From: JBCBGF01 sp039193455
GTDB lineage: Bacteria; Pseudomonadota; Alphaproteobacteria; Rhodobacterales; Rhodobacteraceae
Reading direction: 5' to 3'
DNA: 64,000 nucleotides
Assembly: GCA_039193455.1 (NCBI GenBank)
Contig: JBCCWO010000004.1
Span: 1-64,000, forward strand
Within the stretch, counting starts at the first letter, position 1, and each line of letters opens with the position of its first letter. Below are positions 8,682 through 17,472 of the stretch, one piece after another. A program made the position numbers and the translations under genes. Under the pieces are notes generated by a model. It worked only from the letters and a program-made list of their open reading frames with translations. It had not been told where the DNA came from and made no database searches.

Positions 8682-9580
8682 ATCGGGTCCCAGGTGAAGA
8701 TCTCGCCGGAACGATCAAGAGCAAAGAAGTCCTTTTCCAGCGACGGAAGGGCATGGTCGAGAACCGTTTCTGGTGTCCAACCTTCGCTGCGATGGATCGA
8801 CCGAATGGGTCGCGGCTGACTCATGAGGAAAATCTCGTTGTTGCGAACGCAAAAGATCTGACCCGTCACCTTGGAGTCGGGCTTGGCGAGGGCAACACAA
8901 AGCGGCGCAGTCTTAGCGGGCGTCATTTCCTTAATGCGGGCAACCCGCGCCTTCTCTGCATCGGTGTCTGCTTTGATCGTGCCGATTAGCCGCGACCACG
9001 CAAATGGCGCGATACAGTTCGAGCGGACGTTAAATCGCGACATATCAAGGGCGAGCGATTTCGAGAGCCCGACAATCCCCATCTTAGCGGCCGAATAGTT
9101 TGCCTGCCCAAAGTTCCCGATCAGCCCCGAGGTCGAGGTAAAGTTAATAAAGCAGCCAGAAGCCTGTTCTTTGAAATGCGCCGCGACCGCCTGCGCCATG
9201 TTGAAGGAGCCTTTGAGGTGCACCGCAATCACGGCGTCCCATTCGTCTTCTGTCATTCGATGAAAAATGGCGTCCCGTAGGATGCCCGCGTTGTTTACGA
9301 CGATGTCCGCCGCACCAAAGCTGTCCATCGCCTGCTCGAACATTGCCTTGGCATCTTCGCTCTTGGCGACATTGCCGAAGTTGGTGATGGCCTCGCCCCC
9401 AGCAGCCGCAATCTCAGAAACAACCTCTTCAGCCGGGGCGACATCTGCGCCTTCGCCGGCTCCGCTGGCGCCGAGGTCGTTGACGATGACGCGCGCACCG
9501 TAAGTCGCCATCAGGAGCGCTATGTCGCGTCCGATCCCCCGGCCTGCCCCGGTGACGATTGCGACTTTTCCTTCGAGCAT
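8678..9580 (-). CDS. SDR family oxidoreductase, 3-hydroxyacyl-CoA dehydrogenase-like
   Basis: The 300-residue protein is a classical short-chain dehydrogenase. The NAD(P) motif TGAGRGIG occupies residues 10-17, NNAG residues 96-99, and the catalytic Tyr162-x3-Lys166 occurs in QANYSAAKMG with Ser residues just before it. The VNDLGASGAGEGADVAPAEE stretch and extra length resemble the dehydrogenase domain of peroxisomal multifunctional enzyme 2, which oxidises (3R)-hydroxyacyl-CoA. Together with the MaoC hydratases (2E-enoyl to 3R-hydroxyacyl) this gives a MFE-2-like route. The gene is first in the leftward operon, divergent from the acyl-CoA dehydrogenase. Confidence 0.9.
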   Translation of the reverse strand: MLEGKVAIVTGAGRGIGRDIALLMATYGARVIVNDLGASGAGEGADVAPAEEVVSEIAAAGGEAITNFGNVAKSEDAKAMFEQAMDSFGAADIVVNNAGILRDAIFHRMTEDEWDAVIAVHLKGSFNMAQAVAAHFKEQASGCFINFTSTSGLIGNFGQANYSAAKMGIVGLSKSLALDMSRFNVRSNCIAPFAWSRLIGTIKADTDAEKARVARIKEMTPAKTAPLCVALAKPDSKVTGQIFCVRNNEIFLMSQPRPIRSIHRSEGWTPETVLDHALPSLEKDFFALDRSGEIFTWDPI

Positions 9581-9607
9581 TACTTTCCTCCTTCACTTGC
9601 AGATCTG

Positions 9608-9641
9608 TTAATTCGCTTGCGTATGATTTGCAAGCTAATTA
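9608..9641. promoter_or_regulatory. Palindromic operator between the SDR and acyl-CoA dehydrogenase genes
   Basis: An almost perfect inverted repeat, arms TTAATTCGCTTGC (9608-9620) and GCAAGCTAATTA (9630-9641) around a 9-nt spacer, lies in the short divergent promoter region. The same left arm with a 9-nt spacer recurs at 15594-15616 and 22357-22382. This is the expected form of a MarR or TetR dimer site and is the best-formed copy in the window. Confidence 0.7.
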
Positions 9642-9675
9642 TGTAGAAGGTGAGCAAACGAAACAGGAGGACACC

Positions 9676-10827
9676 GTGTTCAAGCGCACCGTCTACTCGG
9701 AAGAACACGAGATGTTTCGCGAAACGGTGCGCCGTTTCATCGAGGCCGAAATAGTGCCCCACCATGCTCAATGGGAGAAGGACGGTCGCGTGAGCCGCGA
9801 TGCTTGGCTAAAGGCGGGTGAACACGGCTTGCTGTGCGCTGGGGTACCAGAGGAATACGGTGGGGCTGGTGCGGACTTTCTGGCCTCTATGGTTGTGCTT
9901 GAAGAACTCGCGCGCGTTGGCGCCATGGGACCGGGCTTCAGCTTACACTCAGACATCGTCGCCCCCTACCTGCTGTCTTACGGGTCCGAGGCCATCAAGA
10001 AAGAATGGCTTCCGAAAATGGCCACAGGCGAAGTTATCGGCTCCCTGGGCATGACCGAACCAACGGCAGGCTCAGATGTGCAGGGTATCAAGACAACGGC
10101 CATCCGGGATGGCGAGGACTATGTAATCAACGGCCAAAAGGTCTTTATTACCAATGGCGGCAATTGCGATATCATCGTACTGGCCTGCAAAACTGATCCC
10201 ACACAGGGTGGCAAAGGCACTTCTTTGATCCTTGTGCCTGCAGACACACCCGGGTTCCGTAAAGGCAACAGGCTTCTAGAAAAGGTCGGCTGGAAAGCAC
10301 AAGACACGGCCGAGCTTTTCTTTGATGATGTCCGTGTTCCTGTTGGAAACCTCCTCGGCACCGAGGGGCGCGGCTTTGTACAAATGATGGAACAGCTCCC
10401 GCAAGAACGGCTGATGCAATGCGTACGCGCAGCAACCTCACTTGAGGCAGCGATCACGTGGACCACGGACCACGTGAAGGAACGCAAAGCCTTCGGTGGA
10501 ACAATCGCTGACTTCCAGAACACACGCTTTCGTCTCGCGGAGGCCCAAGCCGATGCGGTCATGCTGCGGGTCTTTGTGGACCGATGCCTTGAGGCTCACA
10601 AGGCGGGCGAACTTGACGCGGTCGACGCTGCCATGGGCAAGATGCTTTGCTCTGAAACGCTGTGCAGGCATCTAGACGCGCTTCTACAGCTGTTTGGCGG
10701 TTACGGCTACATGTGGGAGTATCCCATCGCGCGGGCATGGGCTGACGCCCGTGTCGGGCGGATCGCGGGTGGGACGGGCGAGATCATGCGCGAGATTATC
10801 GGGCGGTCGCTGCTTGGGCGCGCGTGA
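9676..10827 (+). CDS. Acyl-CoA dehydrogenase
   Basis: This 383-residue flavoprotein introduces the alpha,beta double bond into an acyl-CoA. The start is taken as GTG at 9676, directly behind AGGAGG; the open frame continues upstream to 9559, but that part overlaps the operator palindrome. Family features include the N-terminal helical domain, the mid-domain GSLGMTEPTAGSDVQGIKT stretch with VFITNGG, and the C-terminal LFGGYGYMWEYPIAR and RIAGGTGEIMREIIGRSL motifs. It leads a three-gene rightward operon with an acyl-CoA ligase and an enoyl-CoA hydratase, joined by stop/start overlaps. Confidence 0.95.
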   Translation: MFKRTVYSEEHEMFRETVRRFIEAEIVPHHAQWEKDGRVSRDAWLKAGEHGLLCAGVPEEYGGAGADFLASMVVLEELARVGAMGPGFSLHSDIVAPYLLSYGSEAIKKEWLPKMATGEVIGSLGMTEPTAGSDVQGIKTTAIRDGEDYVINGQKVFITNGGNCDIIVLACKTDPTQGGKGTSLILVPADTPGFRKGNRLLEKVGWKAQDTAELFFDDVRVPVGNLLGTEGRGFVQMMEQLPQERLMQCVRAATSLEAAITWTTDHVKERKAFGGTIADFQNTRFRLAEAQADAVMLRVFVDRCLEAHKAGELDAVDAAMGKMLCSETLCRHLDALLQLFGGYGYMWEYPIARAWADARVGRIAGGTGEIMREIIGRSLLGRA

Positions 10828-12350
10828 TGAAGTTCTTCGATCTGATCGAAAAACATGCGTTCCACTCACCCCGAAAGGCAGCCACCACTTTTGAGGGTCG
10901 CACCCATGACTGGGCAACCTTCCGAGATCGGATTGCCGCACTGGCCGGCGCGCTATCCACTTGCGGCGTGCAATGGGGCGATCGCGTTGCCTACCTCGGG
11001 CAAAACTCTCACTGGCTCTGCGAAGCCTACTTTGCCCCTTCATTATTAGGTGCGCTTGCGGTGCCGCTCAATAACCGCCTTGCCCCGGCAGAAATCGAAG
11101 CCATCCTGAATGATTGTGAGCCCAAGGTCCTCATATACGACCGCCACATGGCTCCGGTCGCCCTGGCGGTGTCTGACAAGATCGAGACCTTGATCGCTGC
11201 GGATTGGGCCTCGGTGGACGGGGCAAGCGGCTACGAAACTCTTTTGGCAACCGCGCCTGCCCCGCCGCACGTATCTGGCTCCGCAGATCAAGACAGCATG
11301 ATCGTCTTCTACACCTCAGGCACCACCGGGCAGCCAAAGGGCGTGATGCTGTCCCATACCAACATGCTAACAAATGCTGCAGGCACCAGCGCGGCCTATG
11401 GCTATACCGAAAGGGATAGGCTCCTTATCTCGGGCCCGCTTTTTCATCTCGCAACCGGCAGTCGCGTCTTCTCTGCCGTGCTCTGCGGCATTCCGATGGT
11501 GATACAACCAAAATTCGACGTCGACGCGCTCATACCGCTAATTGAGAAGTACGGCATAACCACAACGACGCTCGTGCCCACGATGTACCAGATGTTGTTG
11601 GACCACCCTTGCTTTCCGGACTCTGACTTCAGCTCACTCAGGAAACTGAGCTATGGCGGCTCGCCAATGCCAGTGCGGCTGATGGAGAAACTAATCGAAG
11701 CGTTTCCCAACGTAACTTTTTGCCAAGGCTACGGTATGACAGAAGTCTCACCCGTCATGTCCGTATTGCCGGCGACCGATCACCGACCCAAGGACGGAAG
11801 CTATCCCAAACTTTCGTCTGTAGGACGCCCGATGCCCTATTGCGACGTGCGGATCGTCACGCCAGAAGATGCGCCGGTGGAGCCTGGAAAAATCGGCGAG
11901 ATCGTCGTGCGTGGGCCAAATGTGATGAGCGGATACTGGAGACGGCCCGAAGAAACCGCAGAGGCGTTGCGCGGCGGATTCTACCACACTGGCGACGCGG
12001 GCTGGATGGACGAAGATGGCTATCTCCACCTGTCCGGTCGCACAAAAGAGATGATCATCACCGGCGGCGAAAACGTCTATCCAATCGAAACCGAGAATTG
12101 CCTGTCGCTCCACGACGCGGTCGCAACGGTCGCGGTGCTCGGATTGCCAGATACGCGATGGGGAGAGCGGGTCGTTGCTGCTGTGACGCTTAAAGGCCAG
12201 GTCACCCCTGAAGACCTGATCGCGCACTGCAAAGAACGCATCGCCGGCTACAAGGCCCCAAAAGAAGTATTCGTTTGGGAGACGCCGCTCCCGCTCACCC
12301 CCGCCAATAAAATCGACAAGACCGAAATCAAACGGGTGCTATCGCAATGA
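10827..12350 (+). CDS. AMP-dependent acyl-CoA synthetase (FadD-like) 1
   Basis: The 507-residue ligase activates a carboxylic acid to its CoA thioester via an acyl-adenylate. The P-loop YTSGTTGQPKGV lies near residue 165, followed by QGYGMTEVSP (adenine/substrate loop), GDAGWMDEDGYLHLSGRTKEM and the C-terminal lysine context PLTPANKIDK. The ATG at 10827 overlaps the preceding stop (TGATG); a GTG at 10824 is an alternative. It probably acts first on the acid that feeds the acyl-CoA dehydrogenase beside it. A second ligase of the same superfamily at 20814-22331 may handle a different chain length or a later intermediate. Confidence 0.93.
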   Translation: MKFFDLIEKHAFHSPRKAATTFEGRTHDWATFRDRIAALAGALSTCGVQWGDRVAYLGQNSHWLCEAYFAPSLLGALAVPLNNRLAPAEIEAILNDCEPKVLIYDRHMAPVALAVSDKIETLIAADWASVDGASGYETLLATAPAPPHVSGSADQDSMIVFYTSGTTGQPKGVMLSHTNMLTNAAGTSAAYGYTERDRLLISGPLFHLATGSRVFSAVLCGIPMVIQPKFDVDALIPLIEKYGITTTTLVPTMYQMLLDHPCFPDSDFSSLRKLSYGGSPMPVRLMEKLIEAFPNVTFCQGYGMTEVSPVMSVLPATDHRPKDGSYPKLSSVGRPMPYCDVRIVTPEDAPVEPGKIGEIVVRGPNVMSGYWRRPEETAEALRGGFYHTGDAGWMDEDGYLHLSGRTKEMIITGGENVYPIETENCLSLHDAVATVAVLGLPDTRWGERVVAAVTLKGQVTPEDLIAHCKERIAGYKAPKEVFVWETPLPLTPANKIDKTEIKRVLSQ

Positions 12351-13144
12351 CATTCGCCGTGTCCCAGACCATCCGAGACGGCATTGCCGTCGTCACGCTG
12401 AACCAGCCAGAACACCGCAATGCACTTAGCGTGGAGGTCAAGGAGCAGCTTGGGACGATCAGCACCAAACTCGCCGATCACGACTCGCTTCAGGCCGTGG
12501 TTCTTACTGGCGCCGGGGGCGTGTTTTGTGCCGGTGGAGATCTGAAGAAGATGCTCGAACGACACGCATCTGGCGAAGCCGTGGGCGCAGAAGACCAACT
12601 TGCGAGGATGTTAGAAACGCACAGTTGGTTCCGCACCTTTCGCGACCTCTCTGTGCCGCTGATCACGGCGGTCGACGGCCCCGCATTCGGCGCAGGCTTC
12701 GGCCTTGCGCTTCTAGGCGACATTGTCTTGGCCTCAGACCGCGCGCAATTCTGTGCGTCCTTTGGGAAGGTCGGCGCTGTGCCGGACCTCGGGCTTATGT
12801 GGTCGCTACCCCGTATCGTAGGGCTCCAGCGCGCGAGGGAACTGTTCTATACCGCCCGAACCTTGTCAGCCACAGACGCCCAACACCTCGGGATCGCGCT
12901 TGAGGTGCTTCCGCCTGACGCTCTACTTCCACGGGCCGTGGCAATGGCGGCCCAGATGGCGCAGGCATCCCCCCTGGCCTTCAGGCTGACCAAGCAGATT
13001 TCGGCGCGGGCCATGGAATGTGACAGCGACACTATCCTGGAGCTTGAGGCACAGGCACAGTCCGTTTGCCTGACAAGCAACTATCACTACGACGCCATTT
13101 CGCTCTTTGCCGCGAAGAAACCGGCGCGTTTCAACTTCGAATAA
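12347..13144 (+). CDS. Enoyl-CoA hydratase/isomerase family protein
   Basis: This 265-residue crotonase-fold protein overlaps the ligase stop by ATGA. The first oxyanion-hole segment is GGVFCAGGDLKKML near residue 60 and the second is GPAFGAGFGLALLGDIV near residue 110, followed by the SFGKVGAVPDLGL loop in which crotonases place a catalytic acid; here the position is held by the Ala-Val-Pro-Asp stretch. It would hydrate or isomerise the enoyl-CoA made by the adjacent acyl-CoA dehydrogenase. Its stop codon directly abuts that of the convergent thiolase gene. Confidence 0.92.
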   Translation: MTFAVSQTIRDGIAVVTLNQPEHRNALSVEVKEQLGTISTKLADHDSLQAVVLTGAGGVFCAGGDLKKMLERHASGEAVGAEDQLARMLETHSWFRTFRDLSVPLITAVDGPAFGAGFGLALLGDIVLASDRAQFCASFGKVGAVPDLGLMWSLPRIVGLQRARELFYTARTLSATDAQHLGIALEVLPPDALLPRAVAMAAQMAQASPLAFRLTKQISARAMECDSDTILELEAQAQSVCLTSNYHYDAISLFAAKKPARFNFE

Positions 13145-14290
13145 CTACCAAGCATACTCTTTGGTCAGCACCACCGTGGCGGCAGCGGAGAACATGCCAC
13201 CCACGCCGTGTACGATTGAAACTTTAGCGCCTTCGATCTGCGCGGGCGAAACCCCCCGCATCTGTCGGACACCTTCTTGCAGGGCATACATCCCGTACAT
13301 GCCCGAATGCATGTAACTCAGCCCTCCACCATTGGTGTTCACCGGCAGGCTTCCCCCTGGTCGCGTATGGCCTTCTGCAATGAACGGACCCGCCTCGCCC
13401 GGTTTGACGAAACCAAGATCCTCAAGGCCGTAGATCGGCAAATGGGCAAAGGCATCATAGATCATCAAATGATCAACATCCGCATGCGTCATGCCCGCGT
13501 TCTCGAAGGCGAGTTTGCCGGAAACCCGGAACGCCTTTGAGGACGTGAAGCTTTCCATCTGGCTGACCATGGGCCCTTCGGCGCCTTCTCCACCCATACC
13601 GCGCAGGTAGACGGGCTTCGTCGGAAAGTCCTTCGCACGGTCAGCAGAGGTCAACACAAGCGCGCCACCGCCGTCGCTGACTAGGCAACACATGAGCTTG
13701 CGAAACGGATATGAGATCATGCGTGAAGTTAGCACGTCCTCCACCGTGATCGGATCGCGGGCCGTTGCGCGGGGATGGAAGGCAGCCCATTCGCGCTGCA
13801 CGACTGCCACCATCGCCAAGTGTTCTTCGGTCAGCCCCTCGTCCTTCATCTTGCGCATCACTGGCAGCGTGAAACGCATAGGCGGGAAAAGCGGGCCATA
13901 AATCGCCTCAAACTCCTGTTGTTGCATGGACGGCATGATCGGACGGTGCGACCGATGGTTGGACCGGCCGCTTTCCCCATGCGTGATCAAAGCAATGGTA
14001 CAGAGTCCCGCCTCAATCGCTGCCGCAGCGTGGCGCACCAATGCGATGAATGAGCACCCACCCACCGATGTGCCATCGTACCAGGTGGGCGATATGCCGA
14101 GATACTGGTTGATCTCCGCCACATCGTGACCGCCCGTAGCTAGACCGTCGATATCCGCAGGCGTCAGCCCACAGTCGGCCAGCGCGTTGAGCGCGGCATC
14201 GGCATGAAGGCCAACTTGAGACAAGCCAGGCACCTTGCCAAGTTCAGTGGTTTCAGCAGCGCCTACAATTGCGATGGATGCGCGCGTCAT
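13145..14290 (-). CDS. Thiolase-superfamily lipid-transfer-type protein (thiolase or retro-aldolase)
   Basis: The 381-residue protein has the fold-level pattern of SCP-x/lipid-transfer thiolases, with a cysteine in DGTSVGGCSFIALVRHAA near the usual nucleophile position. The C-terminal segment reads PVNTNGGGLSYMHSGMYGMYALQEG, where classical thiolases have a GHPxGxxG motif. This departure is typical of the Ltp2-type group, some of which cleave beta-hydroxyacyl-CoAs as retro-aldolases with a DUF35 partner. That partner gene lies immediately upstream (overlap ATGA). It probably makes the carbon-carbon cleavage step in this pathway; thiolysis and aldol cleavage cannot be told apart here. Confidence 0.85.
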   Translation of the reverse strand: MTRASIAIVGAAETTELGKVPGLSQVGLHADAALNALADCGLTPADIDGLATGGHDVAEINQYLGISPTWYDGTSVGGCSFIALVRHAAAAIEAGLCTIALITHGESGRSNHRSHRPIMPSMQQQEFEAIYGPLFPPMRFTLPVMRKMKDEGLTEEHLAMVAVVQREWAAFHPRATARDPITVEDVLTSRMISYPFRKLMCCLVSDGGGALVLTSADRAKDFPTKPVYLRGMGGEGAEGPMVSQMESFTSSKAFRVSGKLAFENAGMTHADVDHLMIYDAFAHLPIYGLEDLGFVKPGEAGPFIAEGHTRPGGSLPVNTNGGGLSYMHSGMYGMYALQEGVRQMRGVSPAQIEGAKVSIVHGVGGMFSAAATVVLTKEYAW

Positions 14291-14694
14291 GTAACCACCT
14301 CCGCAGGGCGAAACTGCGGGATGTGGACATCTCCTCGGGCTTCAAAAATCACTTCCAGGGGCATGTCCAGCGTCAGGGCATCCGCCTCCTGTGGGCAATC
14401 CACGATATTGCTCAGCATCTTCACACCTTCATCGAGCATCACCACAGCCACGATAAATGGAGGTTCATAGCCAGGCGTTGGAAGGTGAGAGATCGTGTAG
14501 GAATACAGCCGCCCGCGCCCGCTCGCCTCTACAGTCTCCACAGCGCGGCTGCCACAAAACGGGCAAAACGGCCGTGGCGGGAAATAGTGCTTCTGGCACT
14601 CCCGGCAGTATTGCAAGAGAAGTTTTCCGGCTGCCGCGCCGTCCCAGAAATGTCGGGTCTCTGGATAAATTATTGGGATGGGTTTCTCTGTCAT
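14287..14694 (-). CDS. DUF35 Zn-ribbon/OB-fold protein, thiolase partner
   Basis: This 135-residue protein begins with a helix, then a rubredoxin-like zinc ribbon with two CxxC pairs (CRECQKHYFPPRPFCPFCG, residues about 29-47), then an OB-fold. DUF35 proteins of this type associate with thiolase-like enzymes, as in the ChsH2/Ltp2 system of steroid side-chain degradation, and are needed for their activity. The start at 14694 is chosen because it follows the upstream MaoC stop at 14703 by a few bases; an ORF from 14793 would overlap that gene. Its stop overlaps the thiolase start, so the pair is translationally coupled. Confidence 0.88.
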   Translation of the reverse strand: MTEKPIPIIYPETRHFWDGAAAGKLLLQYCRECQKHYFPPRPFCPFCGSRAVETVEASGRGRLYSYTISHLPTPGYEPPFIVAVVMLDEGVKMLSNIVDCPQEADALTLDMPLEVIFEARGDVHIPQFRPAEVVT

Positions 14695-14702
14695 CAAAGA
14701 CC

Positions 14703-15557
14703 TCAGTTCAAGCGTACGCGACCATTGTTCAGGACGATGACATCGCGCTCGGGGACACGGGCCCGAAAGCTGATGATGTCGCCATCTTCCCAAATCTCAG
14801 TTCTGATGGTTTCCCCTGGGTAGACAGGCGCAGAGAAGCGAACCTCTTGATGCGTCAGCGCGGTGAAGTCACCATCTCGGAGCGCCATTGGAATGGACCA
14901 TGCTGCGATCCCCATGGTGCAGAGCCCATGCAGTATCGGGCGTTCGAAACCTACTTCCTTAGCAATGTCCGGATCAGCATGAAGCGGGTTTTTGTCGCCG
15001 CTCAACCGATAGATAAGTGCCGCTCGTGTAGAGGTATTGAAGTCAAAGAACGCGTCCGGCGCCCGGTCGGGCAAGGTATGGACGGGCTTCAATGGGCCTT
15101 TCGGCCCTCCAAAGCCACCGTCAGCACGTGCAAAGAGCGTACTTCTGACGGTTGCCAAAGGTGTGCCGTCCGCCGAAGAGACGTCGCGCTCTGTATAGAT
15201 CAGCGCGCCATTGCCTTCGCCCTTGTCCACTAGACCCGTCAGTTGCGTACGGCCGACAATATCGGCACGCGTCGGCAAGGGCGCGTGAAGTGTGAAGGCG
15301 TGTTCGCCGTGCACGATCTTTTGCCAGGTTATCCCCGTTGAAGGGTCTTTGGCCCAAAACGGCGGCATACCAAGCACGTTCACAAAGGACGGAAGGGCCG
15401 CAAAGTCATTGGAGCCTTCGTAGACGGCGCTGAGATGACGCTTGTCCTCTGGCTCACCGAGCCCAAGCCCCAATGCGTAAACGATGCAGTCATCCTCTGT
15501 ATAGCGGCGTTCGACATCGTCGAAGCCGCGAGCCATGAGCTCATCGTAGTTGATCAT
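14703..15557 (-). CDS. MaoC-type double hot-dog enoyl-CoA hydratase (paralogue 1)
   Basis: The 284-residue protein is built of two hot-dog folds, like the hydratase 2 unit of peroxisomal MFE-2. The catalytic hydratase-2 motif is seen in RLSGDKNPLHADPDIAKEVG near residues 189-208, with the Asp and His of D(x4)H present, followed by GFERPILHGLCTMGIAAW. It should hydrate trans-2-enoyl-CoA to (3R)-hydroxyacyl-CoA, fitting the SDR at 8678. It is first in the leftward MaoC-DUF35-thiolase operon, divergent from the GMC gene, and is clearly paralogous to 22446-23318. Confidence 0.92.
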   Translation of the reverse strand: MINYDELMARGFDDVERRYTEDDCIVYALGLGLGEPEDKRHLSAVYEGSNDFAALPSFVNVLGMPPFWAKDPSTGITWQKIVHGEHAFTLHAPLPTRADIVGRTQLTGLVDKGEGNGALIYTERDVSSADGTPLATVRSTLFARADGGFGGPKGPLKPVHTLPDRAPDAFFDFNTSTRAALIYRLSGDKNPLHADPDIAKEVGFERPILHGLCTMGIAAWSIPMALRDGDFTALTHQEVRFSAPVYPGETIRTEIWEDGDIISFRARVPERDVIVLNNGRVRLN

Positions 15558-15572
15558 TCTGAGCGCGCCTTT

Positions 15573-15665
15573 CCAGCGAATTTATAGATATCTAGCAAAT
15601 AATCCGCAAGCGAATTATAATGCGGCCAAGTAACCAGTTTAGCTCACTACTTCACAAGCGAATAA
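15573..15665. promoter_or_regulatory. Operator cluster upstream of the MaoC operon
   Basis: GCAAGCGAATT at 15606-15616 (AATTCGCTTGC on the minus strand) is followed, reading leftward, by a 9-nt spacer ending ATTT and then GC, the same spacing as at 9608 and 22357. Partial half-sites CAGCGAATTT (15574-15583) and ACAAGCGAAT (15653-15662) flank it. Several related half-sites in one divergent promoter suggest cooperative regulator binding. Confidence 0.6.
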
Positions 15666-15699
15666 TTCACATCCAAATTTACTTTGTTAATTTTAGATA

Positions 15700-15730
15700 G
15701 GCTGCTAATAAGTTGTATACTATCTAATGG
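15700..15730 (+). promoter_or_regulatory. Promoter/operator-like element directly before the GMC gene
   Basis: GCTGCTAATAAGTTG followed by TATACTATCTAATGG lies just before the start codon at 15740. It closely matches the minus-strand sequences before dctP paralogue 2 (GCTTGCTAATCGTTCATATACTATC, split here) and paralogue 1. TATACT is a plausible -10 box; no strong -35 box is evident. Confidence 0.5.
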
Positions 15731-15739
15731 GAGGATTGA

Positions 15740-17431
15740 ATGACGCACGATGCAAATCGCGACCTAGATATAGCGGTCGCCGAGTACAGTTGCAGCAAGG
15801 TGAGCCGCCGCGACTTCATCCGTAAAGCAACGGCTTTGGGCTTGAGCACCGGCATGGCGGGCGCGCTGGCCACCGCATGGTCTGGCCAGGTCCATGCACA
15901 ATCGACAAAGACCACGGAACAGCCCGCCGGCGAATTTGACTATATTGTCGTCGGATCCGGATCAGCTGGGTCCGCCGCCGTGCACCAATTGGCAAAGTCA
16001 GGCGCCAGCATTCTTGTTTTGGAAGCCGGGCGCAAAGACGATCTTGAAGAGGTGCACAGCTCCGTCCTCTGGGGGGCGGCCTTGGGCACCGACGCCACGA
16101 AGTGGTTTCAAACCCTCCCCTCGACGCACACGGACGGACGCGCGCACCTTTGGCCGCGCGGCAATGTGCTGGGCGGCAGCTCGGCGATCAATGTGATGGT
16201 CTACGTCCGGGGACACAAATCTGATTTTGATACATGGGCTGAGATGGGTGCCACGGGCTGGAGCTTTGAGGATGTGCTCCCAACGTTCATCGACATGGAG
16301 ACGTTTGAGCCGGGCGGCGTGAACAGAGGTACCGACGGGCCACTCTTCGTATCTCAACCAGCGGAAGAAAAAAAGCATCCAGGCGCGCAAGCCTTTATAG
16401 ACGCGGCGACAGCCATGGGTTTCACGCCCACCGCAAGCATTAACTCAGAGCGGCTCGAAGGGCCCGCCTGGATCGATTTCAACATCAAGGATACGCGACG
16501 CCAATCGTCATCAACGGCGTTCTTGGCCCCAGCCATGGCGACCAGCAATGTCACGCTGCTGACAGATGCCCCCGTTCAGAAGCTGGATATCGAGGGCACG
16601 ACCTGTACGGGCGTGACGTATCTTCACGACGGTCAACCCGTCTCGGTCCGTGCTAGTGCCGAGGTGATTCTGGCCGCCGGGGCCATCGACAGTCCAAGAT
16701 TGCTCATGGTGTCGGGCATCGGTCCAGCGGAAGACCTTAAAGCCGTAGGCATCGACGCCATCGCTGATCTACCGGTGGGGCAAGGCTTGCAGGACCATGT
16801 CCTCGGTGCCGGTGTGACCATCGAAACAAAGGGGCCCGTGCCGGTCTCGCACTACAATCACTGCGAAGCGGTTATGTGGGAGCGGTCAGATCCGTCTTTG
16901 CGCGCGCCAGATACAGTCGCGCTCTACGCGTCAGCGCCGTTCGTGTCCCAAGGTCACAAAGTGAAATTCGAGCATGCCTTTTCGCTCCTTTCGGGGGTCG
17001 CGACCCCTGCCTCGCGTGGCCACGTCAAGTTGGCGTCGTCCGACATCGCAGATGCACCGATCATCGAAACCAACTACCTGGCAGAAGAACAAGATTGGAA
17101 AACCTACCGAGCGTCGACCGAGATTTGTCGCGAAATCGGAGCGTCAGATTACTACAAGGATGTTCGCAAGCGCGAACTACTTCCCGAAAATGATGGTGAA
17201 CTCACAGACGCAGAGTGGCGTGAGTTCCTAGCAAAGTCGGTCAATACGTATTTCCACCCGACGTCAACCTGCCAGATTGCCAAGGTGGTGGACCCTGAAC
17301 TGCGAGTTTACGGGATCGATGGACTGCGCGTAGCAGACGCGTCTGTCATGCCTATCATCACAACAACTAACACCAATGCGGCCAGCATGATGATCGGTTG
17401 GCGCGTTGGCGATATGATCGTGGGTAGCTAA
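15740..17431 (+). CDS. GMC family oxidoreductase (alcohol/choline dehydrogenase-like), Tat-exported
   Basis: The 563-residue flavoprotein starts behind GGGAGG. Residues near 27-33 (SRRDFIRK) followed by a hydrophobic stretch and VHAQS form a twin-arginine signal, so the folded FAD protein is probably exported. The dinucleotide motif VVGSGSAGSAAVHQLA and ADP-binding LVLEAG follow, then the GMC signature WPRGNVLGGSSAINVMVYVRG, and near the C-terminus the active-site HPTSTCQI histidine and ADASVMPIITTTNTNA. It would oxidise an alcohol in the periplasm using an electron carrier rather than oxygen or NAD. It is alone on its strand, divergent from MaoC, and ends at a shared terminator. Confidence 0.93.
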   Translation: MTHDANRDLDIAVAEYSCSKVSRRDFIRKATALGLSTGMAGALATAWSGQVHAQSTKTTEQPAGEFDYIVVGSGSAGSAAVHQLAKSGASILVLEAGRKDDLEEVHSSVLWGAALGTDATKWFQTLPSTHTDGRAHLWPRGNVLGGSSAINVMVYVRGHKSDFDTWAEMGATGWSFEDVLPTFIDMETFEPGGVNRGTDGPLFVSQPAEEKKHPGAQAFIDAATAMGFTPTASINSERLEGPAWIDFNIKDTRRQSSSTAFLAPAMATSNVTLLTDAPVQKLDIEGTTCTGVTYLHDGQPVSVRASAEVILAAGAIDSPRLLMVSGIGPAEDLKAVGIDAIADLPVGQGLQDHVLGAGVTIETKGPVPVSHYNHCEAVMWERSDPSLRAPDTVALYASAPFVSQGHKVKFEHAFSLLSGVATPASRGHVKLASSDIADAPIIETNYLAEEQDWKTYRASTEICREIGASDYYKDVRKRELLPENDGELTDAEWREFLAKSVNTYFHPTSTCQIAKVVDPELRVYGIDGLRVADASVMPIITTTNTNAASMMIGWRVGDMIVGS

Positions 17432-17439
17432 CAAAGACA

Positions 17440-17467
17440 GGGCGCGACACGATACGTGCTGCGCCCC
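17440..17467. terminator. Bidirectional terminator-like hairpin
   Basis: Between the convergent GMC and alcohol dehydrogenase stop codons lies GGGCGC...GCGCCC with an inner CACG-ATA-CGTG stem. The arrangement can fold as one long hairpin on either strand. There is no long T-run, so its efficiency is uncertain. Confidence 0.6.
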
Positions 17468-17472
17468 GATAC

